From the NCBI GenBank assembly GCA_005778355.1, contig SXON01000245.1, positions 1 to 42,860 on the forward strand: DNA of 42,860 nucleotides. The letters are read 5' to 3'. Position numbers and translations under genes: made by a program. This document shows positions 14,846 through 22,455 of this stretch, one piece after another. How positions within the stretch are numbered: position 1 is the stretch's first letter; each line of letters begins with the position of its first letter. Under the pieces are notes generated by a model. It did not search any database. It was not told the origin of the DNA and saw only the letters and a program-made list of their open reading frames with translations. The stretch is from Pseudomonadota bacterium (lineage in GTDB: Bacteria > Myxococcota_A > UBA796 > SXON01).

Positions 14846-17182
14846 CTAGCGGGCCAGCTTCCCGGCGCGACGCAACAGCGCACGCACGCGCAGCTCCATC
14901 TCTTCCGGGTCGAAGGGCTTCGGCAGGTAGTCGTCGGCGCCGACCTGGAAACCTTCCTTGATGTGGGCCGAGTCGCCGCGAGCGCTGAGGATGAGCACGG
15001 GGATCTCCGCGGTGGCCGGATCGTCCTTGAGCTTCTTGCACACCTCGTAGCCCGACATGCGTGGCATCATGACGTCGAGCGCGATGGCGTCCGGCCCGTA
15101 GGTCTTGACCATCTCCAGCGCCTCCACGCCGTCGTGGGCGTAGATGAGGTCGTAGTCGTCTTCGAGCGTGGCGCCGATGAGCGAGAGGATCTCCTCGGCG
15201 TCGTCGACGGCGAGCACCAGTGGACGGGCGCGCGCCGGGCGGGCCGGGGCGGGTGCGGGCGCGAGTGTCGGCGAGGGCGGCCGGAGGGCGGCGGCGGGCT
15301 TCGAGGCCGGTACCGCCGCGACTCTCATCGGCGAGGCCGCCGCAGGGACCACGCTGGGCACGGACGGAGGGGGCGGCGCCACCACTTGCTCGACGACCGC
15401 CTCCGGCTCCGCCATGGGTTCCACCGGCCGATGGACCACCTGGATCCGCTTCTTCCGCTGGCGCCAGGGCTCCACCGGCACCGCGCGCGCCACCTCTTCC
15501 ATGGTGGTCATGCCCTCGCGGATCTTGTCGAAGGCATCGTCGAGCATGGTGATGAAGCCATGGCTCCGCGCCTCGCGCCAGAGGTCCGCCTCGTTGGCGC
15601 CGCGCAGCATCATGCCGCGAAGCGCGTCGTTGATGCGCAGAACCTCGAAAACACCGATTCGACCCTGATAGCCGGCGTACTGGCAGTTCGGGCAGCCGGG
15701 CCCGACGATCCGGGCCTTCGGGCCCATGGGCTCGGGGTCGATGTCGAGCCGCTCCCAGTCCTCCAGCGCCGGCTCCTGGACGATCGAGCACACCGGACAG
15801 ACCTTGCGGATCAGCCGCTGCGACACCACCCCGAGGAGCGCGTGGCCCACGAGGTAGTTGGGGACGTTGAGATCGCGGAGCCGCGTGACGGCGGCCACGC
15901 TGTTGCCGGTGTGCATCGTCGAGAGCACCAGGTGCCCGGTGGTGGCGGCGTCGAGCGCGGCCATGCCACTCTCCGGGTCGCGGATCTCGCCGATCACCAT
16001 CACGTTGGGATCCTGGCGCAAGACCGAACGGGCGATGGACGCGAAGGTCATCCCTGCGTCCTCGTGTACCTGCACCTGGCGCACACCCGGGATGGAGTGC
16101 TCGATCGGATCTTCGATGGTGACGATTGAGGAATGTTCGCCGCGAATCCGGTTGATCGTGGCGTAGAGCGTCGTTGTCTTGCCGCTGCCCGTCGGGCCCA
16201 CCACCAGGATCAGGCCCTGCGTCTGGCTGACGAGGTGGAAGTAGCCACCCAGGGCCTTCGGATTCCAGCCCAGCGAGCCCAGGTCGATCTTGAGTGTCTT
16301 GCTGTCGAGGATGCGCACCACCACGGCCTCGCCGAACTGCGAGGGCACCGTCGACAGTCGTAAGTCGACCTTGCGCTTGCCGAGCTCGGCCGTGGCGCGA
16401 CCGTCCTGTGGGCGCCGGTGTTCGGACACGTCCATCTTGCCCACCACCTTCACACGCGTACACAGCGGCTGGATCGCCCAGCTGGGCAGCTGGAGCACCT
16501 CTCGCAGCATGCCGTCGATGCGGAAGCGGATGCGCATGCCCTCGGGCTCGGACTCCATGTGGATGTCGGAGGCGCCGCGCTCGATCGCGTTGACGAGCAG
16601 GAAGTTGAACAGCTCGATGTAGGCGCTGCCGCCCTTCTGTAGGCTCTTCTCGATGGCCGGCGCGTCGAGCTCGAGGGTGACGGGCGACACGACCGGCGCC
16701 CGGAAGGTGGCCGGGACGTCGTCGAGCATCCGCCGAGCCTGCGGCTCCAGGTCGTAGTGACGGTGAATCGCCTGGACGATCTTCGACTCGGCGGCCACCT
16801 CGGGACGGACCGCCGCCCCGAGCGCGAACTCGAGATCGCGGATCACCGCCACGTTGCGGGGGTCGGCCATCGCCACCTTGAAACCCCGTTGCAGCCGGGC
16901 GTAGGCGAAGACGCGGTGCTGCTCGGCAATGCGTCGTGACACCTTCCACACTGCAGTGCTGTCAATGGTGGTGGAGAGTGGATCGACGTAGGGAAGCCCG
17001 AGCTGCGCCGCCAGCGCCTTGGCCACGGTCACATCGTCGAGCGCGCCCTGGTCGACCAGGACCTGGCCCACGAGGCGCGGGCGTTTCAGCGTGGTCTGGG
17101 CCGTGAGCGCCGCCTCGACCTGTTCCGGCCCCACGTGGCCGCCCTCGACGAGGATCTCGCCTAGTTTCTTGCGGGTGCTCAT
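14846..17182 (-). CDS. PilB/GspE-type assembly ATPase fused to a C-terminal response-regulator receiver domain
   Basis: A 778-residue protein. Two MshEN-like N-terminal stretches (1-150) precede a GspE/PilB ATPase (about 185-570): Walker A GPTGSGKT (329-336), the Asp box IVTIEDPIEH, Walker B VMVIGEIRDPE (393-403), the His box STMHTGN, and a zinc site from C-P-V-C (462/465) and C-P-N-C (497/500). A Pro/Ala-rich linker (~590-655) leads to a receiver domain (656-778) with acidic Asp660 and Asp661, phosphoacceptor Asp703 in ALDVMMPRMSG, Ser733 and Lys755. The motor therefore carries its own phosphorylation switch. Its start overlaps the stop of the histidine kinase gene by 4 bp, which makes that kinase the likely phosphodonor. 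No pilin or secretin genes are adjacent. Confidence 0.92.
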   Translation of the reverse strand: MSTRKKLGEILVEGGHVGPEQVEAALTAQTTLKRPRLVGQVLVDQGALDDVTVAKALAAQLGLPYVDPLSTTIDSTAVWKVSRRIAEQHRVFAYARLQRGFKVAMADPRNVAVIRDLEFALGAAVRPEVAAESKIVQAIHRHYDLEPQARRMLDDVPATFRAPVVSPVTLELDAPAIEKSLQKGGSAYIELFNFLLVNAIERGASDIHMESEPEGMRIRFRIDGMLREVLQLPSWAIQPLCTRVKVVGKMDVSEHRRPQDGRATAELGKRKVDLRLSTVPSQFGEAVVVRILDSKTLKIDLGSLGWNPKALGGYFHLVSQTQGLILVVGPTGSGKTTTLYATINRIRGEHSSIVTIEDPIEHSIPGVRQVQVHEDAGMTFASIARSVLRQDPNVMVIGEIRDPESGMAALDAATTGHLVLSTMHTGNSVAAVTRLRDLNVPNYLVGHALLGVVSQRLIRKVCPVCSIVQEPALEDWERLDIDPEPMGPKARIVGPGCPNCQYAGYQGRIGVFEVLRINDALRGMMLRGANEADLWREARSHGFITMLDDAFDKIREGMTTMEEVARAVPVEPWRQRKKRIQVVHRPVEPMAEPEAVVEQVVAPPPPSVPSVVPAAASPMRVAAVPASKPAAALRPPSPTLAPAPAPARPARARPLVLAVDDAEEILSLIGATLEDDYDLIYAHDGVEALEMVKTYGPDAIALDVMMPRMSGYEVCKKLKDDPATAEIPVLILSARGDSAHIKEGFQVGADDYLPKPFDPEEMELRVRALLRRAGKLAR

Positions 17183-18972
17183 GGCGCGGGGACTCCGGTT
17201 TCGTAGAGGGGGAAGGAGAGGTCGAAGCGGCTGCCTCGGCCGACTTCGGAGTGTACGACGATGCGGCCGCCCTGGGCCGCGACCAGCTGGTGGACGATGT
17301 AGAGCCCGAGCCCCGCGCCGCTGGCCACCCGCGTGTCGCCCTTCTCGACCTGGTAGAACTTCTCAAACAGGTGCGGCACCGCGTCGGCCGGGATTCCCCG
17401 GCCGGTATCGGCGATCGACAGGACCACGCGCGGACCCTCGATGCGCGCGCCGATCACGATTTCACCGCCGGCGGGAGTGAACTTCAGCGCGTTGTTGACG
17501 AGGTTGCCGACTACCTGCTGCATGCGGAAGGTGTCGATCGCCAGCCGCGCGCCCGGTGGCGCGTGGTCGTCCGTCGCGAAGCGCAGCCCGCGCGTTTCCA
17601 CGGCCGGGCGCCAGGTGTTGGCCCACTGCGCGAGGAGGTCGTTGACCACCACCGGCTGGGGGCTGATGGGGAGGTTGCCGCCCTCCAGGCGCGTAGCGTC
17701 GAGCAGGTTGGTCACCATCGTGAGCAGGACTTGCCCCTGGTCGCGGATGTTCTGCACCCAGGTGCGCTGCTTGTCGCTCAGCTCCCCACCCTTGTTCATC
17801 AGGAGGAGCTTGGTGAAGCCCTCAATCGTCACCAGCGGCGTCTTCAGCTCGTGCGTGATCACCGAGAGGAAATCACGCTTGATGTTCTCCACCTCGCGCG
17901 CGCTGGTGACGTCGTGAATCACCACCACCCACACGCCGGCCTGCCGCGCGCCGGCCTTGGGCACCCGGCGCAGGTCCACCTCGAACCACCGCTTTCGGGC
18001 CGCCAGGGTGCGCTCGAACTCCAGCGTGCGGTCCTCGTCGCCACCGAAGTAGGCGGCGGGAAGCTCAGGTACGAGCTCACTTAGGTCGCGCACCCGTGGA
18101 TAGCTCCGGTTTAAGGCGGAGAGCATCGAGTCGGCCTGCGCGTTTGACTCCAAGAGGGCGCCGTGAGCGTCCGCGAGGATGACGCCGTCGCCCAGCCGGG
18201 CCAGCATCGTGGCAGTTTGCCGGTTGCGCACGTCGAGTACGTCGATGGTCTCGACCAGCCGCGTCTTCGCGGCGCTCATCGCCCTTGCCAACGTCTGGAT
18301 CTCGGGCGCGCCCTCGGGCGTCGGGATCGGCACCTCGAGCTGGCCACGGGCGAGCGCGTCGGCCGCCGACGTGAGCCTCTCGAGCGGCCGGCTGAGCACC
18401 ACGCGGAGGCCACCGGCAAGGAGGACGGTCACGACGCTACACAAGACCACCCACGCGCCCAGGAAGGGCAAGTAGGGCTCGACCAGGTCGACCCAGAGCG
18501 GGCGCGTGTAGTACACGAGCTGGCGCGCCGAGCCCACCACGTGCTGGGCCGCGCGCGCAATCTCCCGAGACTGGGCGACACCCGCCGCGTCCTCGATGCC
18601 CACCACGGCGCTGTGGGCCGGCGAGCGTAGATGCTGCTTCCACGCGTCGAGCTGCCCGCGGTAGCGGTCCAACTCCTCGCGGACGCCACGGGCGTCCTCG
18701 CCCAGGGGTTCCAGCGCCGCCTCCACGACTTGGAGATCCTGATCGACGTCGGTCGGCAGCGGCTGCCCGGCCACGGTGGCGTCGGACACCTTGGCCTGCA
18801 CGCTGGAAAACGTGGCCTCGAAGCCTCGCACGGCCTGGATGCGGGACTGGGAGGGGCTCGAGGCGAGCGCCGCGAACAGGGCGAGGGCCACCGTGCCAAA
18901 AACTAGGGTGTTCAGCGTCGCGAGCAGGAGCAGCACGCTGATCTGGAAGCGGATGGGCGGGAGATTGTTCAA
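17179..18972 (-). CDS. Membrane sensor histidine kinase (HAMP-PAS-HisKA-HATPase)
   Basis: A 597-residue inner-membrane kinase. TM1 (about 9-37) and TM2 (168-191) flank an external helical sensor of ~130 residues. A HAMP linker (about 190-245) and a PAS domain (about 255-375) follow. The dimerisation domain has the phospho-His in SVITHELKTPL (His374), and the ATPase has the N box NLVNNALKF (Asn494 region), DTGRG (522-526) and GAGLGLYIV (552-560). No receiver is attached. The gene overlaps both neighbours by 4 bp (ATGA): the mscS-like gene upstream and the PilB-receiver gene downstream. Its likely partner is therefore the receiver at the end of the PilB protein, controlling the motor rather than transcription. 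Confidence 0.93.
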   Translation of the reverse strand: MNNLPPIRFQISVLLLLATLNTLVFGTVALALFAALASSPSQSRIQAVRGFEATFSSVQAKVSDATVAGQPLPTDVDQDLQVVEAALEPLGEDARGVREELDRYRGQLDAWKQHLRSPAHSAVVGIEDAAGVAQSREIARAAQHVVGSARQLVYYTRPLWVDLVEPYLPFLGAWVVLCSVVTVLLAGGLRVVLSRPLERLTSAADALARGQLEVPIPTPEGAPEIQTLARAMSAAKTRLVETIDVLDVRNRQTATMLARLGDGVILADAHGALLESNAQADSMLSALNRSYPRVRDLSELVPELPAAYFGGDEDRTLEFERTLAARKRWFEVDLRRVPKAGARQAGVWVVVIHDVTSAREVENIKRDFLSVITHELKTPLVTIEGFTKLLLMNKGGELSDKQRTWVQNIRDQGQVLLTMVTNLLDATRLEGGNLPISPQPVVVNDLLAQWANTWRPAVETRGLRFATDDHAPPGARLAIDTFRMQQVVGNLVNNALKFTPAGGEIVIGARIEGPRVVLSIADTGRGIPADAVPHLFEKFYQVEKGDTRVASGAGLGLYIVHQLVAAQGGRIVVHSEVGRGSRFDLSFPLYETGVPAP

Positions 18973-20015
18973 ACGCCCTCGGCGGGGCGGGCCAGGTGCA
19001 CGACCTGCACCGGGAACGGGATGTCGAGGCCCTCGATCCGCACGCGCTCGTAGATCCGCGCGCGCACCAGCGAGGCCGCCACCCGCTCGAGCGCGACCTG
19101 CTTGAGGTGGAACCGCAGGACCAGGTTGAGCGACCAGTCACCGAAGCCGTCGAAGAGCACGTCGGGCCGGGGCTCGGGCACCAGCTGCGGCAGCTCGTTG
19201 CTCGCTTTCTCCAGCTCGTCCTCTAGGATGGCCATCGCCCGCGCCATGTCGGTGCCGTAGGCCAGGCCGAGCTTCATCTCGGCGCGGACCACGGGATCGG
19301 GCAGCGACATGTTGACGATGGTGCTTCCCGCGATCTTGCTGTTGGGCACCACCACGGTGTGCTCGTTGAGCGTGAGGATGCGGGTGGTGCGCCAGCCGAT
19401 GTCCTGGACCCAACCCTCCTCGCCGCCCTCGAGCTTCACGAAGTTGCCGATAGAAAACGGGCGTTCCAGCAGGATGTGGATGCCGGCGAAGAAGTTGCCC
19501 AGCGTGTCTTGCAGGGCCAGGGCCACGGCGAGGCCACCCACGCCGAGGGCGGTCAGCAGCGGGCCCACCGCCACGCCGAGCTGGTGCAGCACCATGGTGA
19601 GGCCCAGCACCAGCACGACACCGCGGGCCAGGGTGCGCGCGATACCGCTCGCCGCCGCCTGCCCGCTGGTGCGAAGCCGGGCGTTGAGCACCGCCGCCAG
19701 CGTGTTGGCCACCACGATCGTCATGCTGAAGATGACGATGGCGCTCACGCTCTTCCCCAGGAACCCACGCAGTTCCTCGGGCAGGCCTGACTGTTGGAGG
19801 GCCGCCTCGATGGCAAGCGCCGCTGCCCAGAACAACGAGGGCAGGCGAAGGGCGTCGATGGCGAGGTCGTCGAGCTGGCTAGCCGTGCGACCGGCCACCC
19901 GCCGGAGCCAGCTAAACAGCACGCCGCGCAACAGCAGCAGTCCGAGGAGAGCGCCGAAAAACACCAGCGCCAGATGCACAGGGGGTGACAGCTCGGGGAG
20001 GGAGAACAGCGGCAT
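18969..20015 (-). CDS. MscS-family small-conductance mechanosensitive channel
   Basis: A 348-residue protein from the ATG at 20015. Hydrophobic helices lie at about 10-30, 55-75, 85-108 and 120-145. The pore helix and beta domain carry the MscS signature VGGLAVALALQDTLGNFFAG followed by ILLERPFSIGNFVKLEG and VVVPNSKIAGSTIVNMS. The C-terminal cytoplasmic alpha/beta part is of normal MscS length. It would release solutes under membrane tension. It is the first gene of the minus-strand run and overlaps the histidine kinase start by 4 bp, so channel and kinase are made together; tension or osmotic sensing by the kinase is possible but only inference. Confidence 0.9.
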   Translation of the reverse strand: MPLFSLPELSPPVHLALVFFGALLGLLLLRGVLFSWLRRVAGRTASQLDDLAIDALRLPSLFWAAALAIEAALQQSGLPEELRGFLGKSVSAIVIFSMTIVVANTLAAVLNARLRTSGQAAASGIARTLARGVVLVLGLTMVLHQLGVAVGPLLTALGVGGLAVALALQDTLGNFFAGIHILLERPFSIGNFVKLEGGEEGWVQDIGWRTTRILTLNEHTVVVPNSKIAGSTIVNMSLPDPVVRAEMKLGLAYGTDMARAMAILEDELEKASNELPQLVPEPRPDVLFDGFGDWSLNLVLRFHLKQVALERVAASLVRARIYERVRIEGLDIPFPVQVVHLARPAEGV

Positions 20016-20020
20016 CGGGC

Positions 20021-20039
20021 CGCCGGAGCCTATCCGGCG
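20021..20039. promoter_or_regulatory. Inverted repeat CGCCGGA-5-TCCGGCG in the divergent gap
   Basis: A perfect 7-bp inverted repeat with a 5-bp spacer lies between the divergent starts at 20015 (minus) and 20049 (plus). Its place fits an operator shared by both genes, but the arms are pure GC apart from one A/T each, so chance is possible. Confidence 0.3.
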
Positions 20040-20048
20040 CGGAGAGGC

Positions 20049-21581
20049 GTGGGGCGCGCTACGTCGCGCGCGGTGACCGCCTACCTGCGCGCTGCCCTGC
20101 TTCCCATGGTGATCGCGCTGGTGGTCGGCGTGGCCGCCACCTGGCCCCTGGCGATGTCGCCGTGGAGCACCCTGAGCTGGAGCCCATTCGCAGAGGGACA
20201 CGCGGCGGCCCTCGGCTTCGCGGCGCGCACGCCGCCCTGGAACACGCACCTCGAGCTGGCCGGCTGGCCGAGCGGGGTGGACTTCCGGCCGCTCCTGTGG
20301 CCGGCGAGCCTGCTCGCGGTCGCGACCGGATCGTTACTGGCCTACGCGATCCTGCTGGTGGCGATCCCGGCGCTGAATGTGCTCGGTGGCGTGTGCCTCG
20401 GCGCGGCGCTGCGCATGCCGCCCGCGGCGGCCGCGATCCTGGGCGCGTTGCTCGCCTTCCCACCGTGGGTGCGCACCACCTTGCAGAACGGGCAGCCGGA
20501 GCAGGCCTGGCTCGGCATGGGCGCGGCCGTCGTGGCCGCTGCCATCGCCTGCGCCGAGCGACGAGGCTCGGCCTGGGCCGCGGTGCCGATCGTGGTGTTC
20601 GCGGGCGGCGTCGCCACGCCCCACGTGGTGATCGCCTCGATGCTGCTCCTGGGGTCGTGGAGCCTGTGGGGCGCGCGCGCCTCGCCGCCTCGCCTCCTGG
20701 TGGTGCCCCTCGCCGCGCTCGGCGCGGCTGGCGTGGTGGCCTGGCACGGCGCGGGTCTCGTGGACGACAGCCTTTTTGCCCCGCTCGGCACCCTCGACGA
20801 CCACGCGGGCCCGGTGCTCAAGCAGTCGGCGGTGGCCTTCGACCTCTTCCTCCCCGCCCGACCGCCACCGGGGAAGGGCCCGTGGGTGGTGCATCTCGCC
20901 TATGTCGGCCTGCCGCTGCTCCTCGGGGCGGTGGCCGGTCGGAAGGCCACCCCGTGGGCGCTCGCCGCGGCGGCCGTGGCTCTCGTGCTCGCCCTCGGCG
21001 ACCACGGCCCCATGCGCTGGCTCGGCGGCGCCTTGCACCCGAGCGCGGTGCCCTACCGTTTCACGATGGCGGTGGTGATGGGCCTCGCAGTGGCGGCGGC
21101 CAGCACCCGCTGGGGCCCGTGGCTGGCGATCTTGTCGCTCCTGGAGGCGGCGGTCATCGACCCGCGTCCCCTCCCCTTCGAGACGGCCCTGGTGCGCCTC
21201 GATCCCTCCGCAGAGGTGATCGGCGACGGCCAGGGCGCGGTGCTCGATCTCCCCGTGGCCAGCACCACCTGTCGCAAGCTCGCGGGGCACTACCTCGTGG
21301 AGGCGGGCCGGCACGGGCGCCCGGTCCCCCTGGTGCTGCGCAGTGGATTCGAGGCCTACGGCGAGGAGGCCCCTCGCATGGCGGCGATCGACGCGGCGTT
21401 GCTGTCACCGGACTGCGCGGAGCGGCTGCCGGGTTTGCTCGGGAACTACACGACGGTCGTGGCACACCGGCACGCCTACTGCCTTTTCCGGGAGTCGCAG
21501 CTCAACTGCCTCCGGAAGGTGCTCGGGCCGGGCGAGGAGTCGGGGGAGGTTTACTGGTGGGGGCGACCCCTCACCCCCTAG
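20049..21581 (+). CDS. Polytopic membrane protein, unknown function (possible GT-C-like)
   Basis: A 510-residue protein from the GTG at 20049, preceded by GGAGAGG; a GTG at 20073 is an alternative. It has roughly ten hydrophobic segments over the first ~370 residues and a soluble C-terminal part of ~130 residues. The first loop (ALGFAARTPPWNTHLELAGW) and FPPWVRTTLQNGQPEQAWLG recall the periplasmic loops of uncharacterised large membrane proteins with GT-C glycosyltransferase topology, but I see no decisive motif. The C-terminal part (VLDLPVASTTCRKLAGHYL) has several Cys and may lie outside the cytoplasm. It is divergent from the mscS-like gene and overlaps xerD convergently by 11 bp. Confidence 0.65.
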   Translation: MGRATSRAVTAYLRAALLPMVIALVVGVAATWPLAMSPWSTLSWSPFAEGHAAALGFAARTPPWNTHLELAGWPSGVDFRPLLWPASLLAVATGSLLAYAILLVAIPALNVLGGVCLGAALRMPPAAAAILGALLAFPPWVRTTLQNGQPEQAWLGMGAAVVAAAIACAERRGSAWAAVPIVVFAGGVATPHVVIASMLLLGSWSLWGARASPPRLLVVPLAALGAAGVVAWHGAGLVDDSLFAPLGTLDDHAGPVLKQSAVAFDLFLPARPPPGKGPWVVHLAYVGLPLLLGAVAGRKATPWALAAAAVALVLALGDHGPMRWLGGALHPSAVPYRFTMAVVMGLAVAAASTRWGPWLAILSLLEAAVIDPRPLPFETALVRLDPSAEVIGDGQGAVLDLPVASTTCRKLAGHYLVEAGRHGRPVPLVLRSGFEAYGEEAPRMAAIDAALLSPDCAERLPGLLGNYTTVVAHRHAYCLFRESQLNCLRKVLGPGEESGEVYWWGRPLTP

Positions 21582-22455
21582 GATGAAACTCCGCGTGGAT
21601 CCGCTTCAATCGTTCGCGGCTGACATGGGTGTAGATCTCGGTCGTGGCGATGTCGGCGTGGCCGAGCATCGCCTGCACCGCCCGCAAGTCCGCCCCGTGG
21701 TTGAGCAGGTGAGTGGCGAAGCTGTGTCGCAATACGTGGGGACTCACCTTGCCCTTGATGCCCGCGCGCTTGGCGTAGCCGGTAAGCCGGACCCAGAAGT
21801 TCTGCCGCGTCATCGCCCGGCCCTGTCGCGATAGGAACGCCGCGCTCCCCCCTCGGGGACGCGCCTCTTTCCAGTACCGGACCAGCCACTCGGTGGCCAC
21901 CTCGCCACACGGGATCAACCTCTCCTTCCCACCCTTGCCGAGCACGCGCAGGAAGCCGCCCTCGAGGTGCACCGCCGCGGCGGGGAGCTTCACCAGCTCG
22001 CTCACGCGCAATCCGGTGGCGTACATCAGCTCGATCATGGCGCGGTCGCGCAGGCCCAGGGCTTCGAGGACGTCCGGCTCCGCGAGGATCGCCTCCACCT
22101 GTCGCTCGGAGAAGACAGACGGCAGCCGGCGCTTCGCCCGAGGCGCCTCGACGAGCGTGCTCGGGTCGCGCGGGATCAGGTTCTCTGCGAGTAACTGCCG
22201 GAACAACTGCCGGAAGGCGCTCCGGTGTCGCTGGATGCTCCGACCGGACAGGCCCCCTCGGGACAGGTGGACAATGTAGGCGGCGAGGTCGACGTGCTCC
22301 ACGCTTCCCGCGTCGGGCCGGCCATTGGATTCCATCCACTCGGCTAGGCGCGCGAGGTCGGCGCGGTAGGCGAGCAGAGTATTGTGCGAGGCAGCGCGCT
22401 CCACTTTGAGCCACGAGAGGAAGCCGTCGAGCGCCGCCGCCCACGACTCCGTCAC
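21571..22455 (-). CDS. xerD: Tyrosine recombinase XerD
   Basis: A 294-residue site-specific recombinase of standard XerC/D length. An N-terminal SAM-like core-binding domain (1-105) precedes the catalytic domain with Arg150 (ATGLRVSEL), Lys174 (GKGGKER), His240-x-x-Arg243 (SPHVLRHSF), His266 (MLGHADIATT) and the nucleophile Tyr275 (EIYTHVSRERL). It would act at dif to resolve chromosome dimers with a partner Xer protein and FtsK. The RVSELVKLP and THVSRERLKRIHAEFHPRG ends favour XerD over XerC. The start is a GTG overlapping the mutS stop by 4 bp (GTGA), so it is translationally coupled to mutS. No dif-like site was seen nearby. Confidence 0.92.
   Translation of the reverse strand: MTESWAAALDGFLSWLKVERAASHNTLLAYRADLARLAEWMESNGRPDAGSVEHVDLAAYIVHLSRGGLSGRSIQRHRSAFRQLFRQLLAENLIPRDPSTLVEAPRAKRRLPSVFSERQVEAILAEPDVLEALGLRDRAMIELMYATGLRVSELVKLPAAAVHLEGGFLRVLGKGGKERLIPCGEVATEWLVRYWKEARPRGGSAAFLSRQGRAMTRQNFWVRLTGYAKRAGIKGKVSPHVLRHSFATHLLNHGADLRAVQAMLGHADIATTEIYTHVSRERLKRIHAEFHPRG

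Noticed and set aside
20049-21581. Long alternative frame over the membrane-protein region
   Set aside because: A GC-rich opposite or shifted frame stays open by codon bias; its translation is low-complexity Arg/Gly/Pro with no family signature, while the 20049 frame gives coherent membrane helices.
21571-22455. XerD as a phage or island integrase with att sites nearby
   Set aside because: Length and all catalytic motifs are those of housekeeping XerD, it is coupled to mutS, and no tRNA or flanking direct repeats were found.
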